A DNA stretch of 6,996 bases from Lachnospiraceae bacterium UBA7110 (GCA_002492295.1 DKYC01000019.1:1142-8137); one strand, 5' to 3'; positions 1 to 6,488 are shown, numbered from the stretch's first letter. Notes: a model not told the origin generated them from the letters alone. Made by a program: numbers and translations.

Positions 1-479
1 TCCAGCATAATATAAATACTGGAATTAAACTTATCCGCCTCAAGCAGCTCCTTAATTTCGCTTCCACTCTTTCCCGCCTTTGCAAGCGCGATGGCATCCA
101 GGGTTGACTGTCTCTGCGTTACCGAAATCCGCTGATTGTTTACCACATGCACTTTTCCCTCGTAATCCTGTGCCAGCATCAGCGCCGTCTGACATGAGCC
201 GCTTAAACCGCTTGACATCGGTATGTGGACTATCTCGTCGTTCTGCTTTAAAAGCGTATCCCACAACGCCAAAACAGATTCCGGCGAAGGCTGTGATGTT
301 GAGATATCGGCATTTGCCGCAAGTCTCTCATAAAATTCCTTCCGGCTCAATGTAATTTCCTCATAATACGTTTCCCCGTCAATCATAAACGGCATCGGGA
401 GCACACTGATGCCAAGCTCCAACGCCTGCGCCTGTGTAATCCCACTGTTACTGTCCGTAACTACTGCAATTTTTGACAT
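1..479 (-). CDS. DegV family fatty-acid-binding protein (FakB-like), partial, C-terminus off the left edge
   Basis: The reading frame starts at the ATG whose first base is 479 and is open to the left edge, giving the first 159 residues; DegV proteins usually have about 280, so over a third is missing. A GGAGGA ribosome site (487-492) lies 7 bases before the start. Visible family marks are the N-terminal strand with TDS (residues 8-10), the TSQPS motif (61-65) and SSGLSGS (89-95). In characterised FakB proteins the last two motifs line the pocket that holds the fatty acid carboxylate. FakB delivers bound fatty acid to FakA, which phosphorylates it to acyl-phosphate for phospholipid synthesis in the cytoplasm. 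The gene follows recG by 92 bases, and a FakA homologue lies two genes upstream, which supports a FakB role. The lipid ligand cannot be predicted. Family assignment is strong; pairing with the local FakA is inference. Confidence 0.93.
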   Translation of the reverse strand, partial: MSKIAVVTDSNSGITQAQALELGISVLPMPFMIDGETYYEEITLSRKEFYERLAANADISTSQPSPESVLALWDTLLKQNDEIVHIPMSSGLSGSCQTALMLAQDYEGKVHVVNNQRISVTQRQSTLDAIALAKAGKSGSEIKELLEADKFNSSIYIML

Positions 480-497
480 ATGTCAGTCCTCCGTTCT

Positions 498-522
498 GCC
501 AACACATAAGTTATGTGTCGGC
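498..522. promoter_or_regulatory. 25-base near-perfect dyad before the degV-like gene (candidate operator or mRNA hairpin)
   Basis: The left arm GCCAACACATAA (498-509) and right arm TTATGTGTCGGC (511-522) are reverse complements except for one pair, around a single central G at 510. The inner 17 bases, ACACATAAGTTATGTGT, are a perfect palindrome about that base. As RNA it can fold into a stem with loop AAGTT. No T-run follows on the minus strand, so it is not a normal intrinsic terminator. It lies 5 bases upstream of the degV ribosome site and just downstream of a candidate promoter, the usual place for a repressor operator. The binding protein is unknown; it does not match the FapR consensus I know. 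Confidence 0.5.
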
Positions 523-534
523 ACAAATTTCCAT

Positions 535-563
535 ATGAAAAATATCCAAATCTATGCTGTCAA
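535..563 (-). promoter_or_regulatory. Candidate sigma-A promoter for the degV-like gene
   Basis: On the minus strand a perfect -35 box TTGACA (558-563) is followed after 17 bases by TTTCAT (535-540), which matches the -10 consensus at 4 of 6 positions. Transcription would begin near 528, just before the dyad at 498-522. The -35 box starts right after the recG stop codon. The weak -10 box keeps this tentative; readthrough from recG may also express the gene. Confidence 0.4.
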
Positions 564-571
564 TCCTTTCA

Positions 572-2656
572 TCAGATATTGACAAAGTCAACATCCGACG
601 AAATATGCTCCTCATAATGCGCCCAAAATGCCTCGTGCCCATAAGCAGGTGTCTTTCCGTTTGCAAGATATGCCGCATAAATTTCCTGTGCGCAGCTTTG
701 TGCTTCCTGCAAAATTCCCGCGTCCTGATAAATATCGCCAATCGTAAACTGAAACTGTCCGCTTTGCCGGATTCCAAACAAGTCCCCCGGTCCCCGAAGG
801 CGCATATCCTCCGAGGAAATAAAAAACCCGTCGTTTGACTGATTTAAAACCTGCAAACGCTCCATAGTATCATTTTGACCTGTGGCAGTCATAAATATAC
901 AATAGGACTGGTATTCTCCTCTCCCCACGCGCCCCCTTAACTGATGAAGCTGCGCAAGCCCGAAGCGTTCCGCGTTCTCCACAAGCATAACCGTGGCATT
1001 TGGCACATTGATTCCAACCTCAATAACCGTCGTGGATACAAGCACGTCAATGTTATGGCTGGCAAATTCCTCCATAATAAAGTTTTTTGCCTTCGCCTTC
1101 ATCTGACCATGAAGATAATCAACGCGGACAGACGCAGGAAGCTCTTTTTTCAGCCTATCCGCATAATCAATTACGTTTTCCAAAACAGGCTGGTCGCCCA
1201 TTACCTCATCATTCGCCTCCACCATCGGGCAAATAACATAAACCTGTCTGCCGTCCGCCACCTCTTTTGCAATGAACTGGTATGCCTTTTTGCGGTAATC
1301 CGTGTTTACAACACAGTTTTTAATCGGAAGCCTGTTTGCAGGCAGTTCATCCATCACCGAGATATCCAGCTCCCCGTATAATATAATCGCAAGCGTCCTC
1401 GGAATCGGTGTCGCACTCATCACCAAAATATGCGGCTGCAAGCCCTTCTGTGCGAATGCTTCACGCTGTTTTACGCCGAAACGGTGCTGCTCATCCGTAA
1501 TGACAAGCCGTAAATTGTAAAACGTCACATCATCCTGTATCAGCGCCTGTGTGCCTATGATAATATTGCAGGTGCCAAGCGCAATGCTTTCCTTCGCGCG
1601 CCGTTTCTCCCGCGCAGTAAGCGCCCCCGTAAGAAGAACAGGCTTAAACGGAATACCATATTTTTGCGCAAACTCTGAAATTGTATCAAAATGCTGCCTT
1701 GCAAGCACCTCCGTTGGAGCCATGAATGCCGCCTGTGCATGGTTCATCACACACATTAGCATGGCAAGAACCGCTACAATCGTCTTACCCGAACCGACAT
1801 CCCCCTGAACAAGCCTGTTCATAAGGTGCACGGAAGACATATCCTCCTCAATCTGCGCCCACACCCTCTGCTGTGCATTTGTAAGACGGTACGGAAGATG
1901 CCCAATCAGGTCACGGCACGCGTCAATACGCATCATCGGACAGTCATTGACTGCGCGTGACGCCATATCCTTTAATACCATAACTGATACAATAAAAAAC
2001 AGAAATTCCTCAAAAACAAGGCGTTTGCGTGCAACAAGCAGTTCCTCCCTGTCTGCCGGGAAATGAATTCCAAGCATTGCGTAACGTAAATCGCACAGTC
2101 CATATTTGAGGCGCATTGCTTCCGGAATGTAATCATCCCCAAAAGGAAGCGCCTCAAGCGCCAAACGCACCGCCTTTGTGACGGCGGCAATGGTAAGCCC
2201 TTTCGTTGTCGGGTAAACCGGTGAAAGCCTGTGAAGATTTTTCTCAAAATCATGCGGACTTACAATCCTGGGCTGTTCAAAAACCATCCGGTTGTTCTTT
2301 AAAACGGCGCGTCCCCGAAAAATAAGCTGCTTTCCCACCTGCAGTGTATTTTTCATATAGGGCATGTTAAAGTAAGTCACTTCACACGCCCCACTCGAAT
2401 CCTTTACACGCACGCTTGTGACCGTCATGTTTTTCCTGATATGGAGCGTTTGCGGAGCCGTGATTACCGTGCCCCGTATGGCATGCACCTGATTTGCCCT
2501 AAGCTCTCCAATCGGAACGATATCGCGCCATTCCTCATAATCCCTCGGATAATGCGTAATAAGGTCATGAACCGTAAAAATATTCAATTTGTGATATAAT
2601 GCGGCTGTCTTTTCCCCAATGCCGCTTACGACCGTGATTGAATCGTCTAATTGCAT
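572..2656 (-). CDS. recG: ATP-dependent DNA helicase RecG
   Basis: This 694-residue protein matches the usual RecG length (about 680-700). RecG is a double-stranded DNA translocase that remodels stalled replication forks and branch-migrates Holliday junctions. The N-terminal region carries a helix-hairpin-like SGIGEKTA (11-18) and the OB-fold wedge domain (about 55-135). The helicase core shows Walker A GDVGSGKT (285-292), the DEQH box (388-391) followed by RFGVKQR, motif III SATPIPRT (414-421), and the C-terminal STTVIEVG with QLRGRVGRG (572-580). All are intact. The frame is open 32 codons further upstream, but that would overlap the preceding gene; I chose the ATG at 2656, which begins MQLDDSITVVSGIG as RecG proteins do. 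Its ribosome site is poor (GGGAAG only 3 bases away), so translational coupling to the fakA-like gene, whose stop is 25 bases upstream, is likely. Confidence 0.97.
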   Translation of the reverse strand: MQLDDSITVVSGIGEKTAALYHKLNIFTVHDLITHYPRDYEEWRDIVPIGELRANQVHAIRGTVITAPQTLHIRKNMTVTSVRVKDSSGACEVTYFNMPYMKNTLQVGKQLIFRGRAVLKNNRMVFEQPRIVSPHDFEKNLHRLSPVYPTTKGLTIAAVTKAVRLALEALPFGDDYIPEAMRLKYGLCDLRYAMLGIHFPADREELLVARKRLVFEEFLFFIVSVMVLKDMASRAVNDCPMMRIDACRDLIGHLPYRLTNAQQRVWAQIEEDMSSVHLMNRLVQGDVGSGKTIVAVLAMLMCVMNHAQAAFMAPTEVLARQHFDTISEFAQKYGIPFKPVLLTGALTAREKRRAKESIALGTCNIIIGTQALIQDDVTFYNLRLVITDEQHRFGVKQREAFAQKGLQPHILVMSATPIPRTLAIILYGELDISVMDELPANRLPIKNCVVNTDYRKKAYQFIAKEVADGRQVYVICPMVEANDEVMGDQPVLENVIDYADRLKKELPASVRVDYLHGQMKAKAKNFIMEEFASHNIDVLVSTTVIEVGINVPNATVMLVENAERFGLAQLHQLRGRVGRGEYQSYCIFMTATGQNDTMERLQVLNQSNDGFFISSEDMRLRGPGDLFGIRQSGQFQFTIGDIYQDAGILQEAQSCAQEIYAAYLANGKTPAYGHEAFWAHYEEHISSDVDFVNI

Positions 2657-2681
2657 AATCTTCCCATACTGCTTCTGTATT

Positions 2682-4394
2682 TTATTCCGCCGATACGATA
2701 TAAGAATAAATCGGCTGCCCGCCAAACTGAAGTTCGATATCACAGTCGGCAAACACGGCTTTTACCTTATCCGCAAGCTTTTGCGCCTGCATCTCCTCAA
2801 CATCGTCGCCATAATAAATGCTGATAAGTTTATAATCCTTCTTCATAAGCTTTTCAATCATTTCATACGCGACCGCCTGCAAATCCATACCGACCGAAAG
2901 AATCCCCGAATCGCCGATTCCCATAAAATCACCCTGATGGATTTCCTTTCCATCAATCATGGTGTCACGCACGGCATAGGTCACCTGTCCTGTCGCCACA
3001 TTGCCCGCTTCCCGCGTCATTACGGCTTCATTTTCCTCCACCGATATGTCCGGCACATAATTGATAATTGCCGTAATCCCCTGCGGCACGGTCTTGGTCG
3101 GAATTACGATAATGTTTTTGTCCGTGGTAAGCTGGCTCGCCTGATTTGCTGCCAGGATAATATTTTTGTTGTTCGGGAAAATGAAAATATTGTCAGCATT
3201 GATTTTGTCGATTGCGTTTAAGATATCCTCCGTGCTCGGATTCATTGTCTGTCCGCCCTCAATCATATAATCCACGCCAAGGGAGCGGAAAATCTCATTG
3301 ATTCCGTCACCGACCGATACTGCAATAAAGCCCGTATCCTTGTGTTCCATGGACACCTGCCCCTTTTTCCCTTCAGCAGATGTCATGGAATCGGAAACGG
3401 AAGCGCTCTGCATCTCTTTTTCCATCATATCCGAAACCTTTTCGTCACGCTCCAGACGCATATTTTCAATGATAATTGTCGTAAGCTGCCCATATTTGAG
3501 CGCCCTTTGCATGGCAAGTCCGGGATCATTGGTATGCACATGTACCTTTACAATTTCATCATCAGCGACAACAACAATGGAGTCGCCGATGGATGACAGA
3601 AACTCCTTAAAATCCATCTCCTGTTTAATATTAAACGTTTTGTTCAGCATAATCAGAAACTGTGTGCAATAGCAGAACTTAATTTCCGCGTTCGCCTGCG
3701 CTTCAATATTAGCACCTATGGAACCCGTTTGGGAAACTGAAACAGGGGCAGTTTCCATGGAAAAATCAATCTCCTTGCCGAGAAACGCGTCAAGCCCGCC
3801 TTTTAAAACCTCAACCAGACCCTGTCCGCCGGAATCAACGACCCCTGCCTGTTTTAATACGGGAAGCATCTCCGGCGTCTGTGCAAGAACCGCCTCAGCC
3901 TCCTTGATGACTTCCGTGATAAAGACCTCCAAATCCTTCTCACCGGACACTGCAAGGTCATCAGCCCGCTTTGCCGCACCCTTCGCGACCGTAAGAATAG
4001 TACCTTCCTTTGGCTTCATGACAGCCTTGTATGCCGTCTCCACTGCCTTGTCGCAGGCGGAGGCAAGGATTGCCACATTAATATTGTCATACTCCCTGAT
4101 GACCTTTGCAAAGCCCCTGAAAAGCTGTGAAAGGATTACACCGGAATTTCCCCTTGCCCCTCTTAGGGAACCTGACGAAATTGCCTTTGCGAGCGATGCC
4201 ATATCGGGATTTTCAATGGCAGCCACCTCTTTTGCCGCGGATAGGATTGTCATGGACATGTTGGTACCCGTATCCCCATCGGGAACCGGAAATACGTTTA
4301 ATTCATTAATCCACTCTTTCTTGTTTTCTAAATTTTTTGCTCCGGCCAGAAACATCTTAGCAAGCATCCCTGCGTCGATTGTATTTAAAACCAC
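2682..4394 (-). CDS. fakA: DAK2-domain fatty acid kinase subunit FakA (YloV family)
   Basis: This 570-residue protein is close to the usual YloV/FakA length (about 550). FakA is the ATP-binding subunit that phosphorylates fatty acids held by FakB (DegV) proteins, feeding exogenous acyl chains into phospholipids. The N-terminal DhaL/DAK2 domain (about 1-205) shows PDGDTGTNM (38-46), whose aspartates hold the Mg-ATP, plus SSGSLRGARGNSG (73-85) and VVDSGGQG (185-192). A middle domain carries FCYCTQF (240-246) and VHVHTNDPG (284-292), the Cys and two His positions reported to bind zinc in S. aureus FakA. A polar, Met/Ser-rich linker (about 318-352) leads to a DegV-like C-terminal domain ending GGQPIYSYI, the FakB-binding region. 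The start is GTG, 8 bases after AAGGAGGA (4403-4410); that site overlaps the stop of the YloU-like gene. Fatty acid kinase activity is inferred from the family. Confidence 0.95.
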   Translation of the reverse strand: MVLNTIDAGMLAKMFLAGAKNLENKKEWINELNVFPVPDGDTGTNMSMTILSAAKEVAAIENPDMASLAKAISSGSLRGARGNSGVILSQLFRGFAKVIREYDNINVAILASACDKAVETAYKAVMKPKEGTILTVAKGAAKRADDLAVSGEKDLEVFITEVIKEAEAVLAQTPEMLPVLKQAGVVDSGGQGLVEVLKGGLDAFLGKEIDFSMETAPVSVSQTGSIGANIEAQANAEIKFCYCTQFLIMLNKTFNIKQEMDFKEFLSSIGDSIVVVADDEIVKVHVHTNDPGLAMQRALKYGQLTTIIIENMRLERDEKVSDMMEKEMQSASVSDSMTSAEGKKGQVSMEHKDTGFIAVSVGDGINEIFRSLGVDYMIEGGQTMNPSTEDILNAIDKINADNIFIFPNNKNIILAANQASQLTTDKNIIVIPTKTVPQGITAIINYVPDISVEENEAVMTREAGNVATGQVTYAVRDTMIDGKEIHQGDFMGIGDSGILSVGMDLQAVAYEMIEKLMKKDYKLISIYYGDDVEEMQAQKLADKVKAVFADCDIELQFGGQPIYSYIVSAE

Positions 4395-4402
4395 TTCAAA
4401 AA

Positions 4403-4410
4403 TCCTCCTT
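4403..4410 (-). promoter_or_regulatory. Strong ribosome site that fixes the GTG start of fakA
   Basis: The minus strand reads AAGGAGGA here, 8 bases before the GTG at 4392-4394. It shares bases with the TAA stop (4409-4411) of the upstream Asp23/YloU gene, so the two genes are likely translationally coupled. No ATG in frame lies nearby, which supports GTG as the true start. Confidence 0.8.
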
Positions 4411-4765
4411 AATCAATTACTCGAACACCTTCAACATAGATGTTTACTTTTTCAATTTCGAGCCCTGTAAAGTTCTCTACCTTGTATTTTACGCTGCTAA
4501 TCAGATTATCGCACACCGTAACAATGCTGACGCCATAAGAAACAATCACATGGAATTCAAGCGTCAATTTATTATTCACAATACTCACGGATATTCCATG
4601 CGTAATGCTGTCCTTCATCAGAAGCTTCACCAAACCATCCTTTACGTTCACCGATGCCATTCCGACGATTCCAAAGCATTCTACGGCAACGCTTCCCGCG
4701 TATTGTGCAATGACTTCGGGATCGATATAGATATTACCCATATGAGTATTCATAGAACCTTTCAT
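4409..4765 (-). CDS. Asp23/YloU family protein
   Basis: This 118-residue protein belongs to the Asp23/YloU (DUF322) family, small proteins of Gram-positive bacteria linked to envelope homeostasis. Family marks are the opening GNIYIDPEVIAQYAG (9-23), the glycine-rich VECFGIVGMASVNVKDG, the strand LTLEFHVIVSYGVSI, and the C-terminal VNIYVEGVRV. There is no signal peptide or membrane helix. I chose the ATG at 4765 because AAGGAGGA (4771-4778) lies 5 bases before it; the frame is open further upstream, but that part crosses the promoter and AT-rich intergenic DNA. It is the first gene of the unit that continues into fakA and recG. In Bacillus subtilis the same neighbours (rpmB, yloU, yloV, recG nearby) occur, so this is a conserved block, although the serine dehydratase genes found between yloV and recG there are absent. 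Its molecular role is not well established. Confidence 0.93.
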   Translation of the reverse strand: MKGSMNTHMGNIYIDPEVIAQYAGSVAVECFGIVGMASVNVKDGLVKLLMKDSITHGISVSIVNNKLTLEFHVIVSYGVSIVTVCDNLISSVKYKVENFTGLEIEKVNIYVEGVRVID

Positions 4766-4796
4766 AGAAATCCTCCTTAAAACAATAATTATTTTT

Positions 4797-4802
4797 ATTA
4801 TA
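4797..4802 (-). promoter_or_regulatory. Candidate -10 box for the YloU-fakA-recG unit
   Basis: The minus strand holds a perfect TATAAT here, which places a transcription start near 4790 and a leader of about 25 bases before the YloU ATG. The -35 region at 17-18 bases is only T-rich and matches the consensus poorly. An alternative pair further upstream, TTGCAA and TATATG with a 17-base spacer, is also possible. Confidence 0.45.
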
Positions 4803-4862
4803 ACCTTTTTTAGGAAAAAAAGAAACATATATTTTCTTTTTACACTTTTTGCAAAAAAAGCC

Positions 4863-4891
4863 TTGCCAAACTGCGATTTATTTGATAAGAT
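4863..4891 (+). promoter_or_regulatory. Sigma-A-type promoter of rpmB
   Basis: The -35 box TTGCCA (4863-4868) matches 5 of 6 consensus bases, and TAAGAT (4886-4891) matches 4 of 6, separated by 17 bases. Transcription would begin near 4898, giving a leader of about 43 bases. It is divergent from the YloU promoter; the AT-rich stretch between them includes a perfect 12-base palindrome TTTTTGCAAAAA (4846-4857). Confidence 0.6.
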
Positions 4892-4925
4892 ACTAATGTT
4901 GTGAATCAAATGACTTAAATTAGTC

Positions 4926-4932
4926 GAGGAGG
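4926..4932 (+). promoter_or_regulatory. Ribosome site deciding the rpmB start
   Basis: GAGGAGG lies 8 bases before the ATG at 4941. A GTG at 4932, in frame and three codons upstream, overlaps this site and so is not the start; L28 proteins also begin MAKCDICGK as encoded from 4941. Confidence 0.85.
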
Positions 4933-4940
4933 TGCGAACG

Positions 4941-5126
4941 ATGGCAAAGTGTGATATTTGTGGCAAGGGCGTTCATTTTGGAAATAACGTAAGTCATTCT
5001 CATAGAAGATCCAATGCAATTTGGCATGCAAACATAAGAAGCGTAAAATGCAAGGTAAACGGAGCGGCTAAGAGAATGCACGTGTGTACAAGATGCTTGC
5101 GTTCAGGTGCGGTAGAAAGAGCATAA
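4941..5126 (+). CDS. rpmB: 50S ribosomal protein L28
   Basis: This complete 61-residue protein is L28 of the large ribosomal subunit. It begins MAKCDICGKG and contains the family's SHSHRRSN and a basic central region suited to binding 23S rRNA. It keeps two CxxC pairs (C4/C7 and C49/C52), so it is the zinc-ribbon (C+) form; many bacteria also have a cysteine-free copy made under zinc shortage, but none is in this window. It is the only plus-strand gene seen here, with its own promoter and terminator, divergent from the YloU gene and convergent with the J-domain gene. The rpmB-yloU divergent pair is a common arrangement in Firmicutes. Confidence 0.98.
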   Translation: MAKCDICGKGVHFGNNVSHSHRRSNAIWHANIRSVKCKVNGAAKRMHVCTRCLRSGAVERA

Positions 5127-5150
5127 TAAAATTTTTAAACATTAAACATA

Positions 5151-5179
5151 AAGAGGGAACATTTGATGTTCCTTTTTTT
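5151..5179 (+). terminator. Intrinsic terminator of rpmB
   Basis: GGAACA (5156-5161) pairs with TGTTCC (5167-5172) around the loop TTTGA, and the stem can extend through G-T and A-T pairs into the flanking A-rich and T-rich arms. A run of seven T follows (5173-5179). It starts 25 bases after the rpmB stop. On the opposite strand the following T-run is poor, so it probably works for rpmB only. Confidence 0.9.
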
Positions 5180-5227
5180 GTGCATGCGGACACATGGACA
5201 TTCCCCATAGCGTTACGGATTATATCC

Positions 5228-5266
5228 AAAGGGAAAAGCCAGCGCTACCCTTCGTAGTACTGGCTT
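5228..5266 (-). terminator. Hairpin terminator overlapping the end of the J-domain gene
   Basis: On the minus strand AAGCCAGTACTAC (5254-5266) pairs with GTAGCGCTGGCTT (5236-5248) in a 13-position stem with one A-C mismatch and one G-T pair, around a five-base loop. It is followed by TTCCCTTT, an interrupted T-run, so termination may be incomplete. The stem includes the last codons and the TAG stop (5245-5247) of the J-domain gene. Confidence 0.65.
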
Positions 5267-5838
5267 CTAAGACTGTCATACTCTGTCTGGATTTTAATCA
5301 GCGTCTTTGTGTCTCCGCATTTATTATCCGGATGGAAAATCTTTAACAGCTCCTTATAACGCTTTCTGAGTGCAAGCTCACTGTCAACCCCGCGGAAAAA
5401 GCTTGTCCCGTCATAAGCCTCCGTTGCGCCCCCATACAGATGCACATTGGATTTGCTGCCAGAACCTGCCATTTTCTGCCGTCTGTACTTACTCCGCTCA
5501 TGCTCAAAATTCAGCTTTTCACACTCCAGCGCTTTTTTGTCAAGATCAAGCTGGTGATACGCATCCTCTATGATTTTCAGCTTTTTTGCGATGAATGCCT
5601 CATTGTCATTATAACGTTTTTTGATTGCTTCTTCCCTGATGCTTAAGGCATTTTTTTCCTTTTCAAGCTCCTGCTTAATCTCCATAAGCTCATGGTTAAA
5701 CTCCATAAGCTCGTCCCTTCTCGCCTGTATCCGTACCTGCTCCTGAAACATCCATGTCTTTAATTTCCTGACATCGTCAGGAGTTTCATCTTCGCCTCTC
5801 TTTAGTTCTTCTTCAAACTCCACCATATCAATAACCAT
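5245..5838 (-). CDS. Coiled-coil protein with a C-terminal J domain
   Basis: The 197-residue product has an acidic N-terminus (about 1-22), a long highly charged region rich in Glu, Lys, Leu and Arg that should form a coiled coil (about 30-120), a Gly/Ser-rich hinge (124-145), and a C-terminal J-like domain. In the latter, FFRGVDSELALRKRYKELL (147-165) resembles helices I and II, HPD is at 169-171, and about 26 residues remain for helix III. The HPD motif is the part of DnaJ-type proteins that stimulates the ATPase of DnaK, so a co-chaperone or DnaK-recruiting role is possible; helix I is short and helix IV seems missing. There is no zinc-finger or DnaJ substrate domain. The start is uncertain: the ATG at 5838 has only a close AAAGG, and an in-frame ATG at 5826 is an alternative. 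It lies 60 bases after a small membrane-protein gene and is probably the last gene of the gerW cluster. I do not recognise a named gene. Confidence 0.85.
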   Translation of the reverse strand: MVIDMVEFEEELKRGEDETPDDVRKLKTWMFQEQVRIQARRDELMEFNHELMEIKQELEKEKNALSIREEAIKKRYNDNEAFIAKKLKIIEDAYHQLDLDKKALECEKLNFEHERSKYRRQKMAGSGSKSNVHLYGGATEAYDGTSFFRGVDSELALRKRYKELLKIFHPDNKCGDTKTLIKIQTEYDSLRSQYYEG

Positions 5839-5898
5839 GCCTTTCTTTCAACCATATTATTTTTGAAATTTGAATTTATCGCTGTCCAAATCGGTGAA

Positions 5899-6042
5899 TT
5901 AGCAGCTGCAGTTAAACAGATTGTAACCGACAATGATAAAAATCGTAATCAGTATCAGTCCAATCCATGTGTTTCCTATTACCAGCATAAAGAGCATACC
6001 GAAAGCAAAACATAAAACAGAAAATCCGATAAGCCTTTTCAT
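5899..6042 (-). CDS. Small two-helix membrane protein, 47 residues
   Basis: An ATG at 6042 opens a complete 47-residue frame ending in TAA at 5899. A GGAG site (6053-6056) lies 10 bases before it. The product starts MKRLIGFSVL, has a hydrophobic segment at about 5-22 and a second, very Ile-rich one at about 25-40 separated by GNTW, and ends YNLFNCSC with two cysteines. The basic N-terminus followed by hydrophobic helices points to insertion in the cytoplasmic membrane. The gene lies 59 bases after the gerW-like stop and 60 bases before the J-domain start, same strand, in the only space left between them. The compositional pattern (Lys-Arg then two membrane helices, clear ribosome site) supports a real gene rather than chance. 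I know of no function; co-location with gerW suggests, but does not show, a sporulation role. Confidence 0.75.
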   Translation of the reverse strand: MKRLIGFSVLCFAFGMLFMLVIGNTWIGLILITIFIIVGYNLFNCSC

Positions 6043-6101
6043 ACCACCATTACTCCGGCAGTTCTCTCTTTGTTATTTAATATATGCGCTCCAATTTCGA
6101 A

Positions 6102-6488
6102 TTATTTATTTTCCGGAAAAGCCGCGCTGATTGCCTCGTCGTCATCCGGCATATCCTTCTTCGACGTGAAACGGTCCAGCAAATCCGGTACCATATCTAC
6201 AATTTTGTTGACCGTATCCTGATTTTTAATATTTACAAGCCGTACCTGCCCGTTTTTTATCACAAGCACTGCGCTCGGCGACATCTTTCCCGACATTCCG
6301 CCCGCGCCGCCGTTCTTTTTATCCTGGGATGACGCGCCTGCGCCTACGCCAAAGGTAACATCCACCAGAGGTATAATAATCGTATCCCCGATCTGCGTAG
6401 GCTCTCCTACGACCGTTTTCGAAGACAGAAATGTTTCCATCCCCTGCATCATGGAATTAATCACACCGTTAAAATTGTTTTCAGACAT
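6102..6488 (-). CDS. gerW: GerW family sporulation protein (YtfJ)
   Basis: This 128-residue protein belongs to the GerW/YtfJ family (Spore_YtfJ), spore proteins which in Bacillus subtilis are needed for normal germination. Family features are the N-terminal helix with MMQGMETFLSSKTVVGEP, the strand GDTIIIPLVDVTFGVGAGA, the glycine-rich GGAGGMSGKMSPSAVLVI with its Gly/Met-Ser turn, and the strand VRLVNI. The C-terminal tail (about 105-128) is acidic and probably disordered. GGAGG (6499-6503) lies 10 bases before the ATG at 6488 and 7 before an adjacent in-frame GTG at 6491; I prefer ATG, but one extra residue is possible. It follows the DUF2953 gene by about 80 bases, the same pairing as ytfI-ytfJ in Bacillus. 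No sporulation sigma-factor promoter was clear in the short gap before it. Confidence 0.93.
   Translation of the reverse strand: MSENNFNGVINSMMQGMETFLSSKTVVGEPTQIGDTIIIPLVDVTFGVGAGASSQDKKNGGAGGMSGKMSPSAVLVIKNGQVRLVNIKNQDTVNKIVDMVPDLLDRFTSKKDMPDDDEAISAAFPENK

Noticed and set aside
80..355. A 91-codon plus-strand frame and a 70-codon minus-strand frame near the left edge
   Set aside because: Both overlap the DegV-like gene, whose frame is open to the edge and carries family motifs; the others are out of frame with it.
579..591. Palindrome TTGACAAAGTCAA in the recG 3' end
   Set aside because: It lies wholly inside conserved-frame codons of recG, is short, and is explained by chance; the -35 candidate nearby is a separate TTGACA.
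944..1381. A 145-codon open frame on the plus strand
   Set aside because: It lies opposite the RecG helicase core and has composition expected of an antisense shadow.
2657..2752. A longer RecG start at 2752
   Set aside because: It would overlap the fakA end by 71 bases and add residues not seen in RecG proteins; the ATG at 2656 matches the usual N-terminus.
2619..3221. A 200-codon open frame on the plus strand
   Set aside because: It is antisense to the end of fakA and the start of recG; the Ile/His/Arg-rich translation looks like a frame shadow and matches no family I know.
3718..4470. A 250-codon open frame on the plus strand
   Set aside because: It is antisense to the fakA-like gene, whose motifs and ribosome site are clear; its protein is Ser/Pro/Ala-rich low-complexity with no recognisable domain and no good ribosome site.
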